Positions 1-5,091 of a stretch of 5,250 nt of DNA are shown here, piece after piece (position 1 is the first letter of the stretch; every line of letters starts with the position of its first letter). The position numbers and the translations under genes are program-made. Source of the DNA: JBAZDV01 sp041669745 (GTDB lineage Archaea > Thermoplasmatota > Thermoplasmata > Methanomassiliicoccales > Methanomethylophilaceae); assembly GCA_041669745.1 (NCBI GenBank), contig JBAYAO010000084.1, positions 1 to 5,250 of the forward strand, given 5' to 3'. The notes beneath the pieces were generated by a model. The model did not search any database, was not told the origin of the DNA, and was given only the letters and a program-made list of their open reading frames with translations.

Positions 1-7
1 GGTCAAA

Positions 8-14
8 TTATATA
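8..14 (+). promoter_or_regulatory. TATA box for the winged-helix regulator gene
   Basis: TTATATA, preceded by an A-rich stretch (TCAAA) that could act as a BRE. Its centre is 26 nt upstream of the ATG at 37, which is the archaeal TATA-to-start-site distance. Transcription would then begin at or next to the start codon and the mRNA would be leaderless. No Shine-Dalgarno sequence lies between the box and the ATG, which fits. The box sits at the window edge, so upstream elements cannot be judged. Confidence 0.55.
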
Positions 15-36
15 CTTTCCTTAACGATACACCTCC

Positions 37-657
37 ATGGCATCTTGTAAAATGGAACTCATATACATGGATCCCAGTACATATACTGCTATATCGACAC
101 ATGAGATGAGACAGACCATTCTTACAGAACTGTTCAAAGAGACGCGCAACGGAGTCCCTATGACCAAACAGGAGCTGGCCGACTCGTTGGGAATAAAATA
201 TCAACAACTTGTATATCAATTGTCCAATCACCTTCGGGATTTCTGGGTCGTTGTTCATGAAGAGAAGGTCCGTGGCACGAGAATGGAATACATAGCACCG
301 TCGGACCCCGACGGCATATACATCTGTATAGGCAAAGACAGAAGGATATATGTCGTAGATCCGATCGCAGAGCTGTACGGACCTCTGGATGAGGTCGGTC
401 TCAGGTGTGATTCCTGTTCCGTCGAAGAGGCTGAATTTTGTGTTGATTCCCTTGTGAAGAAGAATATCCTACCAAAAGAGCTCACCCTTTCCGAACGTGA
501 GACATTGAGCATCAACAAGAGGAGCGGACTAAGACCATTGGATAAGGGTATAATCGAGGCCCTTAAGGGTCTTGCGGCAGGTGATAAATGCATCCTTACG
601 ATTCCATGCGAAAGATGCATTTTCATGAAAAAGAAAAATCTCATCGATATCGAATGA
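37..657 (+). CDS. Cys-rich winged helix-turn-helix transcriptional regulator
   Basis: This 206-residue cytoplasmic protein is probably a DNA-binding regulator. Residues about 23-90 read as an ArsR-like winged HTH: a first helix (MRQTILTELFKE), a helix-turn-helix around TKQELADSLGIKYQQLVYQLSNHL, and a wing ending near MEYIAP. The rest carries seven-cysteine chemistry: C97, a CxxC at 124-127 with C135 nearby, and C185 with a second CxxC at 191-194. These could bind a metal or sense redox state; that is inference. The start at 37 is chosen because a TATA box sits 26 nt upstream; ATGs at 52 and 67 are alternatives and would not touch the HTH. The gene ends in TGA, overlapping the ATG at 654 of the downstream GTPase gene, so the two are probably co-transcribed. 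I do not recognise a named family or its target; the GTPase operon itself or the gene at 2032 are candidates. Confidence 0.8.
   Translation: MASCKMELIYMDPSTYTAISTHEMRQTILTELFKETRNGVPMTKQELADSLGIKYQQLVYQLSNHLRDFWVVVHEEKVRGTRMEYIAPSDPDGIYICIGKDRRIYVVDPIAELYGPLDEVGLRCDSCSVEEAEFCVDSLVKKNILPKELTLSERETLSINKRSGLRPLDKGIIEALKGLAAGDKCILTIPCERCIFMKKKNLIDIE
579..585 (+). promoter_or_regulatory. Shine-Dalgarno-like site inside the regulator gene
   Basis: AGGTGAT, a full match to the archaeal anti-Shine-Dalgarno, two bases before an ATG at 588 that is in frame with the GTPase gene. It lies inside the upstream coding region, so it may be coincidental. If used, it would add 22 residues to the GTPase. Counting from AGGTG the spacing is 4 nt, shorter than the 7-8 nt seen before the genes at 2032 and 4361. 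Confidence 0.35.
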
Positions 658-1805
658 CTTTCCGAGATGAAACTGATATAACGATTAATGGTATTCTCCC
701 ATCGATGACATCTGACAACAGAACAAGAATGCTTGTACTCGGCGGTTATCTGGGAGTGGGAAAGACCACCTTAGCTGTCAATCTGGCAAAGGTCCTTAAA
801 ACGAAATACAATAAATCTGTCGCCATTATCACGAACGATCAGGGTGACGTCCTTGTCGATACCGAATATTCGAAGGATGCGGGATTTGACACAAGAGAGA
901 TCATGGGTGGATGTTTCTGCACAAATTTTAACGAGTTTGTATCAAATGCCCGAACACTGGTCACGACAGGAAAACCAGATGTTATCATCGCCGAACCCAT
1001 CGGTACATCGACGAACATAATGAGCAGTGTGGTCGCTCCCATGCGTTCTCTATATCCCGATGAATTCAGTGTTTCTCCTTTCATCGTTGTTGTAGATTGT
1101 GTAAGAGCACTGAACATACTGTCCGAAAAAAAAGAAAGAACCGTGGATACTGTCGATATAATTCCTGCACACCAGATCCGCGAAGCAGAGGTCGTTGTTC
1201 TCACAAAAACGGATCTAGTGGATGACAGCACGATAACAACGATAAAAACAGAAATCCTCAAGATACTCCCTGATACCGAGATCATTGAGACCTCTTCGAC
1301 AGACCTCAGCAACATAGATTCAATCATAGGGATCATATTGTCCGCCAGGACTAGCACACGTGCACCCACCGGAGAGAAAAATCAGGGTTTTGCTTTTGAG
1401 AAGGCAAAACTTGGATGGTATTCCGGAACATTCGACATAATACCTACCGAAGACGTTGACATGTACGCCTTGTCCACTGACATCATGAAAAATGTCGCAA
1501 AAGAATATGGCTCTGAATCCATAGTACACGTAAAAGTGATAATCGAGTCACCCGAGGCCGCTGCCAAGATGTCCCTTGTTCAGGAAACGATGCAGGTGGA
1601 TGGCCTCTATGGCTCCAGATACATCAGAACACCCGGTAAGTTGATTCTTAATGCCAGGGTCATCTCGCCTCCCAAAAAACTTGAAGAAACCATGGGGTCC
1701 ATAATCAAAAATATCTCCGACAATTACCCCGCTGTAATAGAAAAAATCGGAGAAAGATGTTTTAGTCCGAAACCAGAATCCCCCTCCCACTTCTTTTTCG
1801 AATAG
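654..1805 (+). CDS. G3E-family P-loop GTPase (CobW/HypB/UreG-like)
   Basis: Predicted cytoplasmic nucleotide-dependent metallochaperone or cofactor-insertion GTPase, 383 residues from this start. The GTPase core shows Walker A GYLGVGKT (residues 31-38), a switch segment ITNDQGD (58-64), the G3E metal motif region GGCFC (84-88), the Walker-B-like EPIG (113-116), the strand VVVDC (144-148) and the guanine-specificity motif TKTD (183-186). The metal motif is CxC followed by Thr, not the CxCC typical of CobW proteins. About 170 residues follow the core as a C-terminal domain I cannot assign. Start: the ATG at 654 overlaps the upstream TGA (ATGA) but lacks a ribosome site. An ATG at 588 has a good one and would add a His-bearing leader; ATGs at 705 and 729 are also possible. 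It ends in TAG, the only non-TGA stop among the complete genes here. The substrate metal or client enzyme is unknown; the wHTH neighbour suggests metal or cofactor homeostasis. Confidence 0.85.
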   Translation: MTFRDETDITINGILPSMTSDNRTRMLVLGGYLGVGKTTLAVNLAKVLKTKYNKSVAIITNDQGDVLVDTEYSKDAGFDTREIMGGCFCTNFNEFVSNARTLVTTGKPDVIIAEPIGTSTNIMSSVVAPMRSLYPDEFSVSPFIVVVDCVRALNILSEKKERTVDTVDIIPAHQIREAEVVVLTKTDLVDDSTITTIKTEILKILPDTEIIETSSTDLSNIDSIIGIILSARTSTRAPTGEKNQGFAFEKAKLGWYSGTFDIIPTEDVDMYALSTDIMKNVAKEYGSESIVHVKVIIESPEAAAKMSLVQETMQVDGLYGSRYIRTPGKLILNARVISPPKKLEETMGSIIKNISDNYPAVIEKIGERCFSPKPESPSHFFFE

Positions 1806-1815
1806 GGCGATTATC

Positions 1816-1841
1816 AAACCATTTATGATCGTTTATCCATT
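1816..1841. repeat. Split copy of an intergenic element shared with 3681-3696
   Basis: AAACCATTTAT (1816-1826) and TTTATCCATT (1832-1841) are both present downstream of the GTPase stop. At 3681-3696 the same bases form one continuous AAACCATTTATCCATT. Here the element is interrupted by 10 bp that duplicate the TTTAT (TTTAT-GATCG-TTTAT). Function is unknown; it could be a TATA-like or transcript-end signal. Confidence 0.5.
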
Positions 1842-1951
1842 GTTCTTAAGATAATGCATTCTGACATTTGGTATGCAATCTGTATGACTGTTCATTCATC
1901 TATTATTTTGAAAAAAATCGCGTCAATTGTGCGAAAAATATTAAAATCATT

Positions 1952-1961
1952 AAGTATATAT
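1952..1961 (+). promoter_or_regulatory. Candidate TATA box for the GltS-like gene
   Basis: AAGTATATAT in an AT-rich stretch. By the usual 25-27 nt rule transcription would start near 1983 and give a leader of about 49 nt that contains the palindrome at 1991-2013 and the Shine-Dalgarno site. A second possible box (ATATTAAAA, 1938-1946) lies just upstream and would start the RNA about 15 nt earlier. Confidence 0.5.
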
Positions 1962-1990
1962 CCCCAGATTTGATTTAGCGTTTCTCGTAG

Positions 1991-2013
1991 ATATCGACCG
2001 TGACGGTCGAGAT
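1991..2013. promoter_or_regulatory. Leader palindrome: candidate operator or RNA hairpin
   Basis: The core TCGACCGT-G-ACGGTCGA (1994-2010) is a perfect 8-bp inverted repeat around one base. It extends to 11 bp per arm with one mismatch (AT/AT outer pairs at 1991-1992 and 2012-2013). It is GC-rich within an AT-rich region. It lies just downstream of the predicted start of transcription and 18 nt before the ATG at 2032. As DNA it is the right shape for a dimeric repressor site blocking early elongation. As RNA the one-base centre would force opening of inner pairs to form a loop, so a protein-binding operator is the better reading. Confidence 0.6.
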
Positions 2014-2018
2014 GTTAC

Positions 2019-2025
2019 AAGGTGG
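2019..2025 (+). promoter_or_regulatory. Ribosome binding site of the GltS-like gene
   Basis: AAGGTGG, six bases before the ATG at 2032. This supports that start and shows that this gene, unlike the two leaderless candidates in the window, is translated from a leadered mRNA. Confidence 0.65.
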
Positions 2026-2031
2026 CTGTAA

Positions 2032-3636
2032 ATGAATTCTGTAGAAAATGCTAGGTCTACCACAGGAACGAAAAGCCGTGTTCCTGACATATCACCGATC
2101 AATGGTATGTGCCCTATATGTATTGAAGATTGCAACGTTCTCTGTGAGGTCGGTAAATCCGCCTTCAGGGGAAGAGAAGTCCTTTATCCGAGTCCGGAAT
2201 ATTTTGGAAGAAGCACTGCGGCTTCCAACAAGGATTTCTTCCTAGACTGGTCCCATTTCCAGATAATGGCTGAGCTCCTGACCGCAAAAGGCATCGAGCC
2301 TGATTCCGATAAGGCATTCTTCGAAAACGCCGACATAAGGACCGTTGTTGGATCCAGATCGAAGAGACCTATTCCAATGAACGTGCCTGTGCACATAGCA
2401 GGTCTCGGTTCCACTGCGGTGGCTAAGAGGAATTGGAGGGAGCTTGCAGCCGGTGCAGCGATGACCGGTGTATGCGAAGTAATCGGAGAGAACGTGTGTG
2501 GAATGGACAGTGACGCTGTATATGCAAAAGGCAAGGTCCAAAGTTCACCTGACCTTGCATTCCGAGTATCCTCCTATACAGATTTTTGGGATGGCAAGAA
2601 CGGCAGGATCGTTTTACAGACTAATGTTGAGGATACGCGTGGCGGTACGGATGATTACGCGATGTCCAAGTTGGATGTAGATGTGATTGAAAGGAAATGG
2701 GGACAGGGCGCAAAAGCTATCGGCGGTGAAGTAAGACTCACTTCACTTGAAAGGGCACTCGAACTGAAAAAGAGAGGATATCTCGTTATGCCCGATCCAG
2801 AAGACAAGAACGTGCAAAAAGCGTTCAAAGACGGGCTTTTCAGAACCTTTGAAAGACACAGCCGTGTCGGATTCCCCGAATACAAGGGTTTCCTCGAGGA
2901 TATTGACCAACTCAGATCCAAGGGCGCAAAGAACGTGTTCCTGAAAACAGGCGCATATAAGCCAGAGATCGTCGCATTCACGATGAAATGCGCGTCTGAT
3001 GCAAAGATCGACCTTCTTACTTTCGATGGAGCGGGTGGCGGAACCGGTATGTCGCCTGTACCCATGATGAATGAAATGTCATCACCGTCCATTCATCTCT
3101 TTTCGCAGGTCATAGCCTGTGCCAAAATTCTGAAATCACAGGGCAGATTTGTTCCCGATCTCTCATTCGCAGGTGGATTTGTCAACGAGACCCAGATGTA
3201 CAAAGCATTCGCTATGTCCGATATTGGAGAAGGGCCCATAGTGAAATCCGTCGCAATGGCGAGAGCCCCCATACTCGCGGCTATGAAAGGAAAACATTTC
3301 GCAGAACTTGCGGCTGCAGGAAAACTTCCTGCAGGATTTGTAGAAGAATATGGTGACAAACCCGAACAATTCTTCATTTCTTCCTCAAACGTACGAAAGA
3401 TGTTCCCCAAAAAGAATCTGGGAACGGATATTCCGTGGGGTGCAGTCGGTCTTTACACCTATTGGCACGACAGGATCGGAGAGGGTCTTAAACAGTTGAT
3501 GGCAGGAACCCGCAAATTCAAGCTGGAATGTATAGAAAACGAGGACATCGTTGCCTTGTCGGAATATGCCAGCAAAGTAAGTGGCATCGAGACACTCGAT
3601 GCAAGAGCTGCAAGGGTCATGTCTACACTGCTCTGA
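2032..3636 (+). CDS. FMN-binding glutamate synthase family protein (GltS/MgsC-like domain)
   Basis: A 534-residue stand-alone version of the FMN synthase domain of glutamate synthase and of subunit C of methylamine-glutamate N-methyltransferase. Family signatures in order: RTVVGSR...IPMNVPVHIAG (103-124), the usual domain entry; GQGAKAIGGE (225-233); the (beta/alpha)8-barrel segment VFLKTGAY (302-309); the phosphate/flavin-binding FDGAGGGTGMSP (331-342); and LSFAGGFVNETQMYKAFAM (378-395). There is no N-terminal glutaminase domain and no C-terminal GXGXG domain. The C-X5-C-X4-C [3Fe-4S] motif normally found after the barrel is absent. Instead an N-terminal CX2CX3CX3C (C27, C30, C34, C38) could hold an iron-sulfur cluster or zinc. 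The last about 110 residues (PAGFVEEY onward) are not assigned. It probably moves ammonia or an amine onto a 2-oxoacid, or is a flavin redox enzyme; the substrate is unknown. It appears monocistronic, with its own promoter, a leader palindrome and a downstream hairpin. Confidence 0.85.
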   Translation: MNSVENARSTTGTKSRVPDISPINGMCPICIEDCNVLCEVGKSAFRGREVLYPSPEYFGRSTAASNKDFFLDWSHFQIMAELLTAKGIEPDSDKAFFENADIRTVVGSRSKRPIPMNVPVHIAGLGSTAVAKRNWRELAAGAAMTGVCEVIGENVCGMDSDAVYAKGKVQSSPDLAFRVSSYTDFWDGKNGRIVLQTNVEDTRGGTDDYAMSKLDVDVIERKWGQGAKAIGGEVRLTSLERALELKKRGYLVMPDPEDKNVQKAFKDGLFRTFERHSRVGFPEYKGFLEDIDQLRSKGAKNVFLKTGAYKPEIVAFTMKCASDAKIDLLTFDGAGGGTGMSPVPMMNEMSSPSIHLFSQVIACAKILKSQGRFVPDLSFAGGFVNETQMYKAFAMSDIGEGPIVKSVAMARAPILAAMKGKHFAELAAAGKLPAGFVEEYGDKPEQFFISSSNVRKMFPKKNLGTDIPWGAVGLYTYWHDRIGEGLKQLMAGTRKFKLECIENEDIVALSEYASKVSGIETLDARAARVMSTLL

Positions 3637-3641
3637 GCATG

Positions 3642-3677
3642 TGTGTAAGGCTCATTCAGTACAGAGCCTGAAACACA
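3642..3677 (+). terminator. Hairpin after the GltS-like gene
   Basis: AGGCTC (3648-3653) pairs with GAGCCT (3664-3669) across a 10-nt loop. TGTGT (3642-3646) pairs with ACACA (3673-3677) outside a small internal bulge. It starts five bases after the stop codon. No T-run follows directly (AAATAAACC comes next), so it is not a bacterial-type intrinsic terminator. It may mark or protect the 3' end of the transcript. Pairing is read by eye; no folding energy was computed. Confidence 0.4.
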
Positions 3678-3680
3678 AAT

Positions 3681-3696
3681 AAACCATTTATCCATT
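3681..3696. repeat. Intergenic element shared with 1816-1841
   Basis: AAACCATTTATCCATT, the uninterrupted form of the element that is split by 10 bp after the GTPase gene. It lies between the hairpin and the promoter of the methyltransferase operon. Confidence 0.5.
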
Positions 3697-3728
3697 TTAT
3701 AATTGTCTGGCACATATTGCAAATCTTC

Positions 3729-3736
3729 TTTATACA
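3729..3736 (+). promoter_or_regulatory. TATA box of the METTL5-Csl4-ThiI-like operon
   Basis: TTTATACA is a close match to the archaeal TATA consensus. Its centre is about 27 nt before the ATG at 3760, which predicts a leaderless first gene. This argues against the upstream ATG at 3703, which would place the promoter inside the gene. TTTTATAA at about 3695-3702 is a weaker alternative box. Confidence 0.6.
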
Positions 3737-3759
3737 ATAGTCGTGATAATACCCCTGCA

Positions 3760-4353
3760 ATGAAAAAGAAGGATCTTGAGATAAAACTTGAAGATGTGCT
3801 TCCTTTTAAAGAACCAAGTGCCGCACTAGAACAGTATTCGACACCTTCGGTGATAGCATCCGATATACTCTTCACAGCATATTGCGAGGGCGATGTTGCA
3901 GACAGAGTGGTAAATGATCTCGGATGCGGAACAGGGATATTTGCGATAGGCTCATACCTTTTGAATGCAAAGAAGATCTACGGTTATGATCTTTCCAAAT
4001 CTGCATTGGATATCGCTAAAATGAATATTGAAAAATTCAATGCAGATGTGGAGTTGATAGAATGCGATATCTCTGAAGTGGAATACAGGGCGGACACCAC
4101 GTTCATGAATCCCCCCTTTGGCTGTCAAATGAAACGTGCGGACCGTCCTTTTCTGGACAAAGCGATGGAATTGAGTTCGTCTATCTATTCGATACACATG
4201 GAGAACACTTTGCCTTTCGTTGAGACGTACGTTGCATCTAAGGGACGTGAGATCGTCTCTCGTAGAACCTATAAGTATAATATCCCCCATACATTCACGT
4301 TCCATAGCAAATCAAAAAAAAGTATCGATATTGTTGTTGTTAACATAAGGTGA
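3760..4353 (+). CDS. METTL5-like archaeal RNA N6-adenine methyltransferase
   Basis: A 197-residue SAM-dependent methyltransferase of the class I (Rossmann) fold. Visible motifs are EQYSTP (24-29), common before motif I in this family; SAM motif I DLGCGTG (53-59); the acidic loop GYDLS (75-79) for the SAM ribose; and the catalytic NPPFG (117-121), which marks amino-methylation of adenine. Size and motif spacing match the METTL5 family, whose human member modifies A1832 of 18S rRNA; small-subunit rRNA is therefore the likely substrate here. Eukaryotic METTL5 needs Trm112, which is not in this window. The start at 3760 is chosen over the ATG at 3703 because a TATA box lies 24 nt upstream of it and the extra 19 residues do not look like family sequence. 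It begins an operon with Csl4, 7 nt downstream. Confidence 0.88.
   Translation: MKKKDLEIKLEDVLPFKEPSAALEQYSTPSVIASDILFTAYCEGDVADRVVNDLGCGTGIFAIGSYLLNAKKIYGYDLSKSALDIAKMNIEKFNADVELIECDISEVEYRADTTFMNPPFGCQMKRADRPFLDKAMELSSSIYSIHMENTLPFVETYVASKGREIVSRRTYKYNIPHTFTFHSKSKKSIDIVVVNIR
4347..4353 (+). promoter_or_regulatory. Ribosome binding site of csl4, overlapping the upstream stop
   Basis: AAGGTGA, seven bases before the ATG at 4361. Its last three bases are the TGA stop of the methyltransferase gene, so termination and re-initiation may be coupled. Confidence 0.7.
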
Positions 4354-4360
4354 ATTTCAA

Positions 4361-4924
4361 ATGGCAGATTGTAAAGAGGTATTTCCCGGAGATGAGGTCG
4401 CTGTTGAAGAAGAATATTTGGCCTCTGAAGGAACGTTTGCAAGCAACGGAATAATATACGCGTCACAAATCGGAATTCTCGAATTGGACGATAAGGAGTG
4501 CGTCGCAAGAGTCAGATCGCCCAATCCACCCAACATTTTGAAAGTTGGTGACATAGTTTACGCGAGCATACAGGACATCAGGAACACTATGGCAACAGCT
4601 GATGTCCTTGCAAAAGAAGGTACAGAAAGAGGGATAGGTGGAGAGACATATGCAACGATCCATGTCTCAAAGATATCCTCAGGATATACCGATGATGTCT
4701 CGAAGGAACTAAGAAGAGGGGATTTTATCAGAGCAGAGGTAACTGGCATAGCGCCGTCACTTCAGCTTTCAACGAAGAACGATCATCTGGGCGTCATCCG
4801 TTCGCTGTGTGGCAAGTGTAAAACAGAACTTGTAAAAAAGAGTAGGAATCAGCTTTATTGCGAAAAATGCGAACGCACAATGTCCAGAAAGCTCGCGGAC
4901 GACTATGGAAATGTCAATATCTGA
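4361..4924 (+). CDS. csl4: Exosome RNA-binding subunit Csl4
   Basis: A 187-residue cap subunit of the archaeal exosome. It would sit on the Rrp41/Rrp42 ring, bind substrate RNA and feed it into the 3'-5' phosphorolytic/polyadenylating chamber. Three family domains are visible. The N-terminal beta domain covers about 1-60 and opens with VFPGDEV at 7-13. An S1 OB-fold covers about 61-145 (VGDIVYASI at 62-70, then ATIHVSKIS, LRRGDFIRAEV, LQLSTKNDHLGVI). A C-terminal zinc ribbon has C150, C153, C167 and C170. Length and order match archaeal Csl4. A good ribosome binding site overlaps the stop of the upstream methyltransferase gene. In archaea csl4 is often found near RNA-modification and RNA-processing genes, and this neighbourhood agrees. 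All four zinc ligands are present and nothing suggests a broken gene. Confidence 0.93.
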   Translation: MADCKEVFPGDEVAVEEEYLASEGTFASNGIIYASQIGILELDDKECVARVRSPNPPNILKVGDIVYASIQDIRNTMATADVLAKEGTERGIGGETYATIHVSKISSGYTDDVSKELRRGDFIRAEVTGIAPSLQLSTKNDHLGVIRSLCGKCKTELVKKSRNQLYCEKCERTMSRKLADDYGNVNI

Positions 4925-4926
4925 TC

Positions 4927-5091
4927 ATGACTCAGGACTTGGAACTTAGATTAGAGGTCGATGCCCTGCGAGCAGAGGTCAAGGAACTGAAAGAATTTGT
5001 CAGGACCCTCTACAGCATGATGGTGGATGAGGACGAATACGACGCTTCCGATTTCCAAGGCGGCATCGAGATTGGAAGATTCAATACATGA
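4927..5091 (+). CDS. 54-aa acidic leucine-zipper protein
   Basis: A small protein of unknown function, two bases after the Csl4 stop and overlapping the next gene by ATGA, so almost surely co-transcribed and translated. Residues 7-28 form a textbook coiled coil: leucines at 7, 14, 21 and 28 in one heptad position and valines at 11, 18 and 25 in the partner position, with Glu/Lys/Arg flanks. This Val(a)/Leu(d) pattern favours a parallel dimer in known zippers. The tail (33-54) is acidic (VDEDEYDASD) and ends in a Gly-containing segment, GGIEIGRF. It has no signal peptide, membrane segment or cysteines. The ATG at 4927 is preferred to an in-frame ATG at 4858, which would lie inside csl4's zinc-ribbon coding region. 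The ribosome site is weak, suggesting coupled translation. It may act as an adaptor or partner of Csl4 or the PP-loop enzyme; that is inference. Confidence 0.75.
   Translation: MTQDLELRLEVDALRAEVKELKEFVRTLYSMMVDEDEYDASDFQGGIEIGRFNT

Noticed and set aside
255..644. Minus-strand open frame of 129 codons opposite the regulator
   Set aside because: It has no recognisable domain and is antisense to a convincing gene.
839..1369. Minus-strand open frame of 176 codons opposite the GTPase
   Set aside because: It lies fully within the GTPase core coding region, and its Ser/Val/Thr-rich composition is typical of an antisense shadow.
1853..1860. AATGCATT palindrome in the intergenic region
   Set aside because: It is only 8 bp and cannot be extended; such palindromes are common by chance in AT-rich DNA.
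2655..3092. Minus-strand open frame of 145 codons opposite the GltS-like gene
   Set aside because: It is antisense to the conserved FMN barrel and has no domain of its own.
3703..3759. N-terminal extension of the methyltransferase gene from ATG 3703
   Set aside because: It overlaps the TATA box at 3729-3736 and adds 19 residues without family resemblance; the ATG at 3760 has the correct promoter distance.
4858..4926. Longer start for the 54-aa protein at ATG 4858
   Set aside because: It lies within the zinc-ribbon and C-terminal codons of csl4 in another frame; the ATG at 4927 directly follows the csl4 stop.
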